Below, one piece after another: positions 27,736 through 36,215 of a DNA stretch of 64,000 nt (within the stretch, counting starts at the first letter, position 1; each line of letters opens with the position of its first letter). Under the pieces are notes generated by a model, which did no database searches, was not told where the DNA came from, and saw only the letters and a program-made list of their open reading frames with translations. The DNA is taken from contig NZ_AYKT01000006.1 in the NCBI RefSeq assembly GCF_000496575.1, positions 62,001-126,000 on the forward strand, read 5' to 3'. Position numbers and translations under genes: made by a program. This DNA comes from Geobacillus thermodenitrificans subsp. thermodenitrificans DSM 465 (GTDB taxonomy: Bacteria > Bacillota > Bacilli > Bacillales > Anoxybacillaceae).

Positions 27736-27966
27736 GTGTTTACGACGCGCAAACAATATGAGCCGTATATTAGTCCGTTTGATCCGTGCCCGCCGATCCG
27801 CGTCAAAACGTACGTCACCGCGCCGAACTTATACATCGGATTCCAGCCTCCAAACCTGCCGCAATTCCCTCTGCGTGAAGCATTAATGAAAGGAACGCTT
27901 TGGAAAGTGTTTTACGACCCTTATTACAGCCCTTACGAAACAAAAACAAAAGGTGATGGCTCATGA
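27736..27966 (+). CDS. cotJA: Spore coat-associated protein CotJA
   Basis: A 76-residue protein of the CotJA family, rich in Pro and Tyr, with YISPFDPCPPIRVKTYVTAP near the N-terminus. It is an inner-coat-associated sporulation protein. The start is a GTG at 27736 with AAAAGGAGGGG 5 nt before it. It overlaps cotJB by 4 nt. The operon is transcribed against the surrounding ypb genes. Confidence 0.92.
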   Translation: MFTTRKQYEPYISPFDPCPPIRVKTYVTAPNLYIGFQPPNLPQFPLREALMKGTLWKVFYDPYYSPYETKTKGDGS

Positions 27967-28223
27967 AACAAATGCCAAAGGAGTATTACGAGCGTTTGGA
28001 GGAGCTGCAAGCGGTCGACTTTGCCCTCGTTGAGCTCACGCTTTATTTAGACACCCATCCAACCGACTACCAAGCGATTCAACAATTTAACCAACTCGCT
28101 CAAAAGCGGAGACAGTTGAAAAAACAGTTTGAAGCCGCCTACGGGCCGCTTGAGCAGTTTGGCCATAGCTATTCCAACTACCCGTGGAACTGGGACGACA
28201 CGCCGTGGCCTTGGCAAGTGTAG
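27963..28223 (+). CDS. cotJB: Spore coat protein CotJB
   Basis: An 86-residue CotJB-family protein (MKQMPKEYYERLEELQAVDF) with a helical body and an aromatic C-terminus ending WNWDDTPWPWQV. The ATGA at 27963 overlaps the cotJA stop. It is a coat component needed with CotJC for assembly in B. subtilis. Confidence 0.92.
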   Translation: MKQMPKEYYERLEELQAVDFALVELTLYLDTHPTDYQAIQQFNQLAQKRRQLKKQFEAAYGPLEQFGHSYSNYPWNWDDTPWPWQV

Positions 28224-28253
28224 CCGATACATCACGAGCGCAAGGAGGAATGG

Positions 28254-28826
28254 ATGATGTGGATTTATGAAAAAAAATTGCAATACCCGGTCCGCGTCAG
28301 CACGTGCAACCCGAGACTGGCAAAATATTTGATCGAACAGTACGGCGGGGCGGACGGAGAGCTCGCTGCCGCACTCCGTTACTTAAACCAGCGTTATACA
28401 TTGCCATCGAAAGTGATCGGATTGCTAAACGACATCGGCACAGAAGAGCTCGCCCATCTCGAAATGATCGCAACCATGGTGTACAAACTAACGAAAGACG
28501 CGACGCCGGAACAACTGAAAGAAGCCGGGCTTGAGCCTCATTACGTCGACCATGAGCGCGCCCTCTTTTACCATAACGCTGCCGGCGTTCCGTTCACGGC
28601 AACGTACATTCAAGCGAAAGGCGACCCAATCACGGACTTGTACGAAGACATCGCTGCTGAAGAGAAGGCTCGCGCTACGTATCAATGGATTATTAATATG
28701 AGTGACGACCCAGACTTAAACGATGGGCTCCGCTTTTTACGCGAGCGGGAAATTATTCATTCACAACGATTCCGCGAAGCGGTGGAAATTTTAAAAGAAG
28801 AACGGAACCAAAAAAAATTTTTCTAA
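28254..28826 (+). CDS. cotJC: Spore coat protein CotJC, manganese-catalase family
   Basis: A 190-residue protein of the Mn-catalase family with the di-manganese ligand pattern in IGTEELAHLEMIATM near 63-77 and EEKARATYQW further on. It may protect the coat from peroxide, though activity is not proven from sequence. Two ATGs are adjacent (28254, 28257). The second gives MWIYEKKLQYPV, the B. subtilis form. CAAGGAGG precedes both. Confidence 0.93.
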   Translation: MMWIYEKKLQYPVRVSTCNPRLAKYLIEQYGGADGELAAALRYLNQRYTLPSKVIGLLNDIGTEELAHLEMIATMVYKLTKDATPEQLKEAGLEPHYVDHERALFYHNAAGVPFTATYIQAKGDPITDLYEDIAAEEKARATYQWIINMSDDPDLNDGLRFLREREIIHSQRFREAVEILKEERNQKKFF

Positions 28827-28829
28827 ACT

Positions 28830-28868
28830 GAACACAGCTGGATGGAATCGCCCATTCAGCTGTGTTCA
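28830..28868. terminator. Convergent hairpin between cotJC and ypbF
   Basis: GAACACAGCTG/CAGCTGTGTTC (11-bp stem, long loop) lies between the two converging genes and covers the ypbF stop. Neither side has an immediate T tract, so termination is plausible but weak. Confidence 0.45.
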
Positions 28869-29302
28869 TAATACAGGTTAATGTCGTACTCCCGCTTCAG
28901 CCACTCAAACAACCGGTGGCGCCCGTTCCACTGCTCTTCGTCTTTCCATAAATCGATACTTTTTTGAATAATTTCGCAACGGAGAGCGTGAAAATCATCT
29001 TCCGCCTTTTCGCTTTTTCCTTTGTAATAGACAGCTAACCAATACACCGTGCATAAAAGAAGCAAGATGAAAATGTGGACAGGTGCGGCAAAAAACCAAG
29101 CAAGCCGCTCGCTCCACGTCGCAACGGCCGAAACATTGGCAATAACATAAAGAAGGAAAGCAGCTAAGCCAACAAATGAAGCAACTTGCAAGATGGTCGT
29201 TCGCTTTTCGAGCCGCTCCCATTTTTTCTTCTTTTCAATGACAGCAAGCAACATTTCTTTTGTTACTTCATCGAGGGAAAATTCACTCGGAAAATGGGCC
29301 AT
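28856..29302 (-). CDS. ypbF: YpbF-family membrane protein (DUF2663)
   Basis: A 148-residue protein with two central membrane helices (about 39-60 and 70-92) flanked by charged segments. It matches the DUF2663/YpbF family encoded near cotJ-ypbE in Bacillus. Function is unknown. The ATG at 29302 is used. It converges on cotJC. Confidence 0.8.
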   Translation of the reverse strand: MAHFPSEFSLDEVTKEMLLAVIEKKKKWERLEKRTTILQVASFVGLAAFLLYVIANVSAVATWSERLAWFFAAPVHIFILLLLCTVYWLAVYYKGKSEKAEDDFHALRCEIIQKSIDLWKDEEQWNGRHRLFEWLKREYDINLYYEHS

Positions 29303-29415
29303 CGTGCTCTCCCCCTTGTCCTCTTCTATTGTCCATCATATGCCGCTTCAAGCGACATTAGAACAAAGGAGAAAACACCGATCATCGATTGTTTGCATGC
29401 CGGGGTCGGCCGCAC

Positions 29416-29922
29416 TCAGTTTTGTTCATGAAGCGGAATGCGCAGCGTTTGCCCTGGCTCAAGCCGGTTAGTTGACAAGCCGTTTTCTTTTTTGATGAGT
29501 TCCATCGCGCTTGGCGTGCCGTAATATTTCATGGCAATGCTGTATAGCGTTTCGTTCGCCGCGACAACATGGGTGACCGTCTTGCTGTTCGTTTGATCCA
29601 CATCTTTTTCGTCCGCTGACCGCTCCCGTTTCGGCGTTTGTTCGGCAGCCTTCACGTCGTCGGCTTGAATGATGCGCACCTTTTCCCGGTTGCTGCTTTC
29701 CTCATGGCGGACGACTGTAACCGTCCCGGAATCCGATCGGGCGTGGTAGATGGCCATCACCGTGGCTGGCAGCGCCAAAAACAAAAGCGCCAGCAAGCGA
29801 ACTGGGATGTATTTTCGCTTTTGTTCTTCTTTTTGCCGCCGCCTTTTTAGGCGTGATAACGGCGTATTCGTATCCGCCGCCGACCGTTTTCTCCGCTCTA
29901 GACGCTTCGATGTCCCTTCCAT
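29416..29922 (-). CDS. ypbE: LysM-domain membrane protein YpbE
   Basis: A 168-residue type II membrane protein: a basic cytoplasmic N-terminus (about 1-38), one membrane helix (about 39-58), a charged spacer and a C-terminal LysM domain. The LysM domain (about 118-163: THVVAANETLYSIAMKYYG .. LEPGQTLRIP) should bind peptidoglycan. The ATG at 29922 follows GAGGAG. It lies 4 nt after ypbD, so the two are co-transcribed. Confidence 0.86.
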   Translation of the reverse strand: MEGTSKRLERRKRSAADTNTPLSRLKRRRQKEEQKRKYIPVRLLALLFLALPATVMAIYHARSDSGTVTVVRHEESSNREKVRIIQADDVKAAEQTPKRERSADEKDVDQTNSKTVTHVVAANETLYSIAMKYYGTPSAMELIKKENGLSTNRLEPGQTLRIPLHEQN

Positions 29923-29926
29923 CTCT

Positions 29927-30514
29927 TTACTCCTCTTCCTCCTCCGTCTCCCGACTCAATCGAATATGTAAAGCAAGCACAAAATCAATTAAAAAATGAG
30001 CGATGACTGTCACCCATAAACTATCCGTCCGTTCATACAGCACGCCAAGAAACAGGCTAAGAAGGATAACCATGAAGAATAAAAACCATTTTTCCAAATA
30101 ACGGACATGCAGCACGGCAAAGATCGCACTCGCCACCCAAAGCCCCCAATGTGTCTGCACGATGCCGCGAAACAGCCACTCTTCGGTAACGGCAATCAGC
30201 ACACATAAAAAAAAGAGATGGGGAATGGAGCGGTTGCGAAAAATTTTTTCATTCACTCCGCCGTCATCATGCCAGTCTTCCGGCAAATAACGCATCGCCA
30301 AAAAGTCAGCCGTCAACACGAGCGCCGCCGCACCTACTCCGTATAACAGCACATCGCTCAGATCAAACCGCCAAAGCTGGCGCCACTCGGTCCAATCGAA
30401 CAAAAAGAATGAGACGACGCCGGCAACGATAAGCAACAACGCTTGCGTCAAATAAAGATGAAAAAGCACTTCGCGGTCTGTCATATGTCGGATTTGTTCA
30501 CTTTGCCGTCTCAT
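29927..30514 (-). CDS. ypbD: CPBP-family intramembrane metalloprotease YpbD
   Basis: A 195-residue membrane protein of the CPBP (CAAX protease / bacteriocin-processing) family. The signature EE..R motif is VTEEWLFRG, followed by a conserved His in FAVLHVRY and HFLIDF in the last helix. Substrate is unknown. The ATG at 30514 follows GGGGGCGG and overlaps the end of recS by 17 nt; the longer reading lies inside recS. Confidence 0.86.
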   Translation of the reverse strand: MRRQSEQIRHMTDREVLFHLYLTQALLLIVAGVVSFFLFDWTEWRQLWRFDLSDVLLYGVGAAALVLTADFLAMRYLPEDWHDDGGVNEKIFRNRSIPHLFFLCVLIAVTEEWLFRGIVQTHWGLWVASAIFAVLHVRYLEKWFLFFMVILLSLFLGVLYERTDSLWVTVIAHFLIDFVLALHIRLSRETEEEEE

Positions 30515-32021
30515 CTTGCCGCCCCCTGCTGAAAAACATTTGCCATAGCTCTTCACGCCAATGGCGAATCGGCGCCGCAGCCAAGCGACGGGTGTCACGC
30601 ATATAGGCATCGAGCCGCAGCCCACAACAGTCGCAGCAGTCACCCGGCTTGTCCGTCAGCTCTTCCCCGAACGCGCGAACGATCATCGCGCGCCGGCAGG
30701 AAGATGTGTGCACCCAGTCGTCCATTTCATGCAGCTTTTTTCGCTTCCAGCGCCGCCGCGTTTCAATCGCCGCGGCCATTCTTTCGTACAGTTGCTCCTT
30801 CACCTCTGCCGTGAGCCGACCAGGCGGCGCTGTTTGTCCCCATTCTAACAAGTACGTCAAGAGCCGTTTTTGTATCTCCGTAAACCCGCTTGCTTCGATG
30901 GCAGCATTCCATTGCTCCACAGCAACGTTGTCCGGGAGCCGCCAACACCATTCACGCAGCTCGTGCGGGTCGGGAAGCTCGGCTTCAGCCACCGCTTGGG
31001 CGATGGCCCGATCGCCATCAGCGTAAAACAGCACAGCCAAGCTCGGCGCCCCGTCGCGCCCGGCGCGCCCAATTTCCTGGACGTACGCCTCGAGCTGGGC
31101 CGGCATATGAAAATGGAGCACAAACCGAACGTTTTCTTTGTTCACGCCCATGCCAAACGCACTCGTGCAACAAACGATATCGAGCTGACCGTATAAAAAT
31201 TGCTGCTGCACGAGCAGCCGCTGCTCTCCGTCCATGCCGGCGTGGTAGTACGCCACCCGCCCCGCTCCGCTCTGCTCAAGGCGGCGCGCCATTTCTTCCG
31301 CCCATTGACGGCTCGAAAAGTAAACGATCCCTGGCCCTTCAAGCTGCCTCGCATATTCAACTAAACGCGCTGCTTTTTCCTCAGCCGACAAGCAATACTC
31401 AACCTTTAAGGCGATGTTGGGGCGGTCGACAGAATAAATATGGAGGCAGGCGCGCTCCATCCCGAGCGTACGGACGATATCATCCCGCACTTCCGGCGGC
31501 GCCGTCGCCGTCAGCGCCAAGCACGGCGGCGAACCGAGCGCGCGCCGGACCGTCCCTAGTTTTAAAAAGTCGGGGCGGAAATCATAGCCCCATTGAGAAA
31601 TGCAATGCGCTTCATCGACAACAAATAAGGAAATGCGCGTACGCCCAAGCGCCGTCAAAAATTTTGCCGATTGCAGCATTTCCGGCGAAGCGTAAATGAA
31701 GCGAAAATCGGGCAGCGAGGCGAGCGCCTGCCATTTTTCTTCGGCATCGAGCAAGCTATGGAAAGCAATCACCCGCTTTTCCCCCCGCCGGCGCAGCTGT
31801 TCGACTTGGTCTTCCATGAGCGAGACAAGCGGCGAAACAACAAGCACGCTTCCGGGGAGCAAATACGCCGGCAGCTGATAGCAAAGCGACTTGCCGCTTC
31901 CAGTCGGCAACATCGCCAACACATCGCGTCCGGCGAGCACGTCTTCAACCACTTCCCGCTGCCCCGGACGGAACGAGGCATGTCCGAATTGCGCATGCAA
32001 GATTTTTATTAATTCATCCAA
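30498..32021 (-). CDS. recS: RecQ-family ATP-dependent DNA helicase (RecS-like)
   Basis: A 507-residue 3'-5' DNA helicase, close in length to B. subtilis RecS and shorter than RecQ because no HRDC domain is seen. Walker A is PTGSGKS at 39-45, the DEAH box is VVDEAHCISQWG near 135, and motif VI is QEIGRAGRDG. A Cys cluster (SSCRR and DCCDCCG, near 440-470) forms the zinc site. The start is a TTG at 32021 after AGGAAGTGGG. It overlaps ypbB by 13 nt. Confidence 0.93.
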   Translation of the reverse strand: MDELIKILHAQFGHASFRPGQREVVEDVLAGRDVLAMLPTGSGKSLCYQLPAYLLPGSVLVVSPLVSLMEDQVEQLRRRGEKRVIAFHSLLDAEEKWQALASLPDFRFIYASPEMLQSAKFLTALGRTRISLFVVDEAHCISQWGYDFRPDFLKLGTVRRALGSPPCLALTATAPPEVRDDIVRTLGMERACLHIYSVDRPNIALKVEYCLSAEEKAARLVEYARQLEGPGIVYFSSRQWAEEMARRLEQSGAGRVAYYHAGMDGEQRLLVQQQFLYGQLDIVCCTSAFGMGVNKENVRFVLHFHMPAQLEAYVQEIGRAGRDGAPSLAVLFYADGDRAIAQAVAEAELPDPHELREWCWRLPDNVAVEQWNAAIEASGFTEIQKRLLTYLLEWGQTAPPGRLTAEVKEQLYERMAAAIETRRRWKRKKLHEMDDWVHTSSCRRAMIVRAFGEELTDKPGDCCDCCGLRLDAYMRDTRRLAAAPIRHWREELWQMFFSRGRQDETAK

Positions 32022-33055
32022 CGTCCCACTTCCTTTGCTAAAACGAGACGAATTTCAAAATAACTGACTGCGCCGCCGAGCGCCTCGCGGATGTGCTTTA
32101 ACTTGCGCGTCCCGAGCGCCCGCGCCGCCGCTTGAATCGAAGCCGCCTTCTCATCTGTCACAAACGGTGCGATCGAAAAACTAGGTACATTGGCAGCAAT
32201 TTCGACAATATGATCCTCAATCGTACTGCGCTTTAGGCGGCGAAGGAGTGCGATTTCTTCCATCGTTCTTCCTTTCTGCAGCCATTCGTACGTTTTTTGC
32301 GCCGATTGCGTCAGCTGCACCGGCACGAGTCCGTCCATCAGCTCCGCCATCGTCGGAGCGCGACCGGCCTCGGCCTCCGCCATCATATAATGGAGAACGT
32401 TGCGAAATTGAAACTGCACATAGAGCACATCTGTTTCCAAATAGGCAGCGATTTGCTCCGCCGTCCAGCCGATGCGCACGGCGCTCGTCAACCGCAGCGT
32501 GAACACTGTCGCCTCCTCTTCAGAGACGGCCTCAAGCAGCCGGATGAGCTCCTCGTAGAGCGAGGCAGCGAGCGTTTGGCGCGAGCCGTTGGCGAGCAAA
32601 TATTGCTTCACCCATAGAAGCGTTCGCTCATCGCGACAAATCGGTGTAAAGCGCTGCCTGTAAACGAGGTTGGATAACGTTTGGCCAATGAGAGAGAGCC
32701 GCTGCCAAAACAGCTGTTCTATATCATGATAGCGCCACCCGTTCAAATGGCAGGGAAGCATGCTTTCTTGCGTATCAAGCCATCGCTTTCCGGCTTCTGT
32801 CAACCTATACGTCCGGTTCGCCCCCGGCGCGGCCAACTGCTGTTCGATCAGCTCCTGTACGGCCGCTTCAAGCTTGGCCACCGTCACATCTTTCCACGTG
32901 CCGAAAAACGGCTCAAGCTGAAACCATTTGCTGTCTTGCAACGTTTGAGCCGACTTTTTTCCGGAAAATAAATGGTACACCGCCGCCAGCGTCCGTTCGC
33001 CGTTGAAGCGGCGCAAGCAGTGCGCAAGCAGAAACGAGGCATAACCATGCCGCAT
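32009..33055 (-). CDS. ypbB: YpbB-family helix-turn-helix protein
   Basis: A 348-residue soluble protein always paired with recS in Bacillus. The C-terminal region (about 245-290) looks like a helix-turn-helix (TMEEIALLRRLKRSTIEDHI), consistent with the HTH domain seen in RecQ-like C-termini. It may work with the helicase; that is inference from coupling. The ATG at 33055 follows GGGAGG by 8 nt. It diverges from fer. Confidence 0.85.
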   Translation of the reverse strand: MRHGYASFLLAHCLRRFNGERTLAAVYHLFSGKKSAQTLQDSKWFQLEPFFGTWKDVTVAKLEAAVQELIEQQLAAPGANRTYRLTEAGKRWLDTQESMLPCHLNGWRYHDIEQLFWQRLSLIGQTLSNLVYRQRFTPICRDERTLLWVKQYLLANGSRQTLAASLYEELIRLLEAVSEEEATVFTLRLTSAVRIGWTAEQIAAYLETDVLYVQFQFRNVLHYMMAEAEAGRAPTMAELMDGLVPVQLTQSAQKTYEWLQKGRTMEEIALLRRLKRSTIEDHIVEIAANVPSFSIAPFVTDEKAASIQAAARALGTRKLKHIREALGGAVSYFEIRLVLAKEVGRWMN

Positions 33056-33198
33056 CACTTGTTCCTCCCTCGCCTCTATTGTAACAAAAATCGTCCGTCT
33101 GGTCGGCACGAAAAATATTCAGTTTGACACCCCTTCCATATGGTAACGAAAATAAACGACATGCATATGTGTAAAAATACAGGAGAGCAATTTTTTAG

Positions 33199-33227
33199 TT
33201 GAAAAGCATGGCAAACGGTCTTATTAT
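33199..33227 (+). promoter_or_regulatory. Sigma-A promoter of fer
   Basis: TTGAAA at 33199-33204 and TATTAT at 33222-33227 with a 17-nt spacer. The fer ribosome site follows about 60 nt downstream. Confidence 0.75.
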
Positions 33228-33301
33228 AAAAGTGAAAGTTCATTTCCGAGCAGGCAACACGGAGATGGCACGTCCGTTTCCAATAAACTTGGGGAGGTTA
33301 G

Positions 33302-33556
<255 letters not shown>

Positions 33557-33563
33557 GATTCCC

Positions 33564-33592
33564 CCTCTTGCCGATCGGCAAGAGGTTTTTTA
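33564..33592 (+). terminator. Rho-independent terminator of fer
   Basis: CCTCTTGCC-GATC-GGCAAGAGG followed by six T residues, 8 nt past the fer stop. Confidence 0.92.
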
Positions 33593-33660
33593 GTGAAGAC
33601 GTGAAAAAATCCCCTTCCATAAGTAGCGCATACTGGGCGAACATGCTAAAATAAGATTGT

Positions 33661-33690
33661 CTTGTCCGCCGTCCATTGGCGGACAAGTTT
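33661..33690 (+). promoter_or_regulatory. Strong leader hairpin upstream of ppa
   Basis: CTTGTCCGCC and its perfect complement GGCGGACAAG enclose a 7-nt loop, followed by TTTTC. It lies 40 nt before the ppa start, while fer already has its own terminator. An extended -10-like TGCTAAAAT lies just upstream (33644-33652), so the hairpin may be in the ppa leader as an attenuator or stabiliser. That is inference. Confidence 0.5.
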
Positions 33691-33729
33691 TCATGCATAC
33701 ATAACGAGCAAAACAAGGAGGAACGGGTT

Positions 33730-34233
33730 ATGGCATTCGAAAATAAAGTTGTCGAAGCGTTTATTGAAATTCCGACTGGCAGCCAAAACAAATATGAGTT
33801 CGACAAAGAACGGGGCATTTTCAAACTTGACCGCGTTTTGTACTCACCGATGTTTTATCCAGCCGAATATGGCTACTTACAAAATACGTTGGCGCTTGAT
33901 GGCGACCCGCTCGATATTTTAGTCATTACGACGAATCCGACATTCCCAGGCTGCGTCATCGATACGCGCGTCATCGGCTTTTTAAACATGATCGACAGCG
34001 GCGAGGAAGATGCGAAACTAATCGGCGTACCGGTTGAGGATCCTCGGTTTGATGAAGTTCGCTCAATCGAAGACTTGCCGCAGCATAAACTGAAAGAAAT
34101 CGCCCACTTCTTTGAACGCTATAAAGACTTGCAAGGCAAACGAACAGAAATCGGCACATGGGAAGGTCCAGAAGCCGCTGCCAAATTGATCGAGGAATGC
34201 ATCGCCCGCTACAATGAGAAAAAAAATCAATAA
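33730..34233 (+). CDS. ppa: Family I inorganic pyrophosphatase
   Basis: Hydrolyses pyrophosphate to phosphate with Mg2+. The 167-residue enzyme has the family I signature DGDPLDILV (about 57-65) with the metal-binding Asp residues, plus EYGY upstream and a conserved Asp cluster near 90. B. subtilis uses a family II enzyme, but thermophilic Bacillaceae carry this family I type. The ATG at 33730 follows AAGGAGG; the longer in-frame reading covers the leader hairpin. Confidence 0.95.
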   Translation: MAFENKVVEAFIEIPTGSQNKYEFDKERGIFKLDRVLYSPMFYPAEYGYLQNTLALDGDPLDILVITTNPTFPGCVIDTRVIGFLNMIDSGEEDAKLIGVPVEDPRFDEVRSIEDLPQHKLKEIAHFFERYKDLQGKRTEIGTWEGPEAAAKLIEECIARYNEKKNQ

Positions 34234-34286
34234 TCGACACTAGACACTAACCAGAACGGACATTGTATCTATTTCCGAACTATCTC

Positions 34287-34320
34287 GCCCATATTCTTTA
34301 ATATGGGCGTTTTTCTTTTT
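34287..34320 (+). terminator. Rho-independent terminator of ppa
   Basis: GCCCATATT-CTTT-AATATGGGC followed by GTTTTTCTTTTT. Confidence 0.92.
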
Positions 34321-34381
34321 CTAAAACCGAACATTATCAAACAAGAAATCGTTTTCATTTGTATAACTTCTTCAAACCCCA

Positions 34382-34426
34382 TTGACAGACACCGCTTTAG
34401 TATGTTAAATTATCAGAAATTTAACA
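34382..34426 (+). promoter_or_regulatory. serA promoter with overlapping CodY-like box
   Basis: TTGACA (34382-34387) and TAAATT (34406-34411) with an 18-nt spacer form the promoter. A perfect inverted repeat, TGTTAAATT and AATTTAACA with a 6-nt spacer (34403-34426), covers the -10 and start site. Its core AATTATCAGAAATTT (34408-34422) differs from the CodY consensus AATTTTCWGAAAATT at two positions. Confidence 0.65.
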
Positions 34427-34453
34427 TCTTCGAAAAAGAAAGGAGCACTAGCC

Positions 34454-36028
34454 GTGTTTCGCGTACTCGTTTCCGACGCCATTAGTGAAGAAGGTTTGGC
34501 GCCATTGCGCACATCAGCACATATTGACATTGTGCAAAAAAAAGTTGGCGAAGTTGAAGACGAATTACATACGTTCGACGCCTTGCTTGTGCGCAGCGCG
34601 ACGAAAGTGACGGAAGACCTATTGGAAAAAATGACGAACTTGAAAATTGTCGGTCGCGCCGGTGTCGGTGTTGACAACATTGATATCGACGCGGCGACAA
34701 AACGCGGCATCGTCGTTATTAACGCACCAAACGGCAATACAATTTCCGCTGCTGAACACACATTTGCGATGATGGCGGCGCTTGTTCGCCATATCCCGCA
34801 GGCGCACATTTCCGTCAAATCGCGGGAATGGAATCGCTCAGCGTTTGTCGGCAAAGAACTGTTTGGCAAGAAGCTTGGCGTAATTGGCTTTGGCCGCATC
34901 GGATCAGAAGTCGCCAAACGGGCGCGCGCGTTTGGCATGACCGTGCACGTATATGACCCGTTTTTAACGAAAGAGCGGGCGGAAAAACTCGGTGTCTCCA
35001 TCCATTCGCTCGATGAAGTGCTTGCTTCCGCCGACATCATCACCGTCCATACACCGCTGACAAAAGAAACGCGGGGGCTGCTTGGCACGGAAAACTTGGC
35101 AAAAACGAAAAAAGGAGTTTATCTGATCAACTGCGCCCGCGGCGGCATCATCGATGAACAGGCGCTCATTCCGTTTTTAGAAAGCGGCCACGTCGCTGGC
35201 GTCGCCCTTGACGTCTTTGAACAAGAGCCGCCAGGCGACCATCCGCTTTTGGCGTTCTCCAATGTCATCGCTACGCCGCACCTAGGGGCATCGACCGTTG
35301 AGGCGCAATTGAACGTTGCCACGCAGGTCGCTGAAGAGTTGCTTCACTTTGTCGAAGGACAGCCGGTCACGTCGTCGATTAACTTGCCGGCCTTGTCAAA
35401 AGACGTCTATGAAAAAATTCAATCATTCTATCATTTAGGACGGAAGCTCGGCTTAATCGCGTCGCAATTTATGAACATCCCGGTGCAAGAGCTGTCCGTC
35501 ACCTATGCCGGCACAGTCGCTGATTTGGAAACGACGTATATCACCCGCAGCTTGCTCGCGGGCTTCTTGCAACCGCGCGTCGCCTCCACCGTCAATGAGG
35601 TAAACGCCGCCATGGTCGCCAAAGAGCGCGGCATTACGTACGGCGAAAAATTTTCTGATGAAACGCATGGGTATGCGAACTGCATTTCGCTTACCGTCCA
35701 TGGCGAGAACAAAACGTTCACGATTAAAGGGACGCACGTGCCGAACTACGGCGATCGCATCGTCCACTTCGACGGCGTCGCCATTGATTTCGCTCCGGAA
35801 GGCCATCTTCTTTACATCCAGCATCAAGACCGTCCGGGGATGATCGGGAAAGTCGGGAACATTCTCGGAGCCCACGACGTCAACATCGCAACGATGCAAG
35901 TCGGTCGTCAAGAGGCAGGGGGAAAAGCGATGATGATCCTCTCGCTGGACAAACCTGTTGACGATGCCGTGTTAAAAACATTGGCGCAAATTGATGATAT
36001 TGAGACCGTCAAACGCCTTGAGGCGTAG
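34454..36028 (+). CDS. serA: D-3-phosphoglycerate dehydrogenase
   Basis: First enzyme of serine synthesis, oxidising 3-phosphoglycerate. The 524-residue long form has a substrate-binding domain and an NAD domain with GFGRIGSEVAKRA near 147. The catalytic region contains CARGGIIDEQAL and HLGASTVEAQ. It ends with an intervening ASB domain (about 320-445) and a C-terminal ACT domain (about 452-524: LLYIQHQDRPGMIGKVG), where serine feedback usually acts. The start is a GTG at 34454 after AAAGGAG. Expression is probably controlled at the CodY-like promoter. Confidence 0.96.
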   Translation: MFRVLVSDAISEEGLAPLRTSAHIDIVQKKVGEVEDELHTFDALLVRSATKVTEDLLEKMTNLKIVGRAGVGVDNIDIDAATKRGIVVINAPNGNTISAAEHTFAMMAALVRHIPQAHISVKSREWNRSAFVGKELFGKKLGVIGFGRIGSEVAKRARAFGMTVHVYDPFLTKERAEKLGVSIHSLDEVLASADIITVHTPLTKETRGLLGTENLAKTKKGVYLINCARGGIIDEQALIPFLESGHVAGVALDVFEQEPPGDHPLLAFSNVIATPHLGASTVEAQLNVATQVAEELLHFVEGQPVTSSINLPALSKDVYEKIQSFYHLGRKLGLIASQFMNIPVQELSVTYAGTVADLETTYITRSLLAGFLQPRVASTVNEVNAAMVAKERGITYGEKFSDETHGYANCISLTVHGENKTFTIKGTHVPNYGDRIVHFDGVAIDFAPEGHLLYIQHQDRPGMIGKVGNILGAHDVNIATMQVGRQEAGGKAMMILSLDKPVDDAVLKTLAQIDDIETVKRLEA

Positions 36029-36031
36029 TCA

Positions 36032-36071
36032 TAAAAAACGCAGGCTTCTTGTTTCGAAGCCTGCGTTTTTT
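36032..36071. terminator. Bidirectional terminator of serA
   Basis: ACGCAGGCTTC/GAAGCCTGCGT with T tract on the plus side (TTTTTTC) and A tract before it, so it can act for both strands. Confidence 0.9.
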
Positions 36072-36155
36072 CGGCCGTTACGTCAAACAGTGAAACGGCG
36101 TCCGTCCCCCACCGGAATTTCTCTTGCATCACGCCACAATCCATCCCGTCCGGCC

Positions 36156-36199
36156 ATAAAACATGCAGGCTCCCAGGATTGGAAACCTGCATGTTTTTT
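36156..36199. terminator. Bidirectional terminator beyond hisJ
   Basis: AAACATGCAGG/CCTGCATGTTT with a 17-nt loop. T residues follow on both strands (TTTTTTC plus, TTTTATG minus). It lies 17 nt past the hisJ stop. The 84 bp between the two terminators hold nothing recognisable. Confidence 0.7.
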
Positions 36200-36215
36200 C
36201 ATCGTATCATTCCGT

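Noticed and set aside
30890-31699. 269-codon plus-strand frame opposite recS
   Set aside because: It is antisense to a clear helicase gene. Arg/Ala/Pro-rich composition is typical of the shadow frame of GC-rich genes.
36072-36157. Gap between two terminators after serA, checked for a small RNA
   Set aside because: No promoter, no stable structure and no reading frame with a ribosome site.
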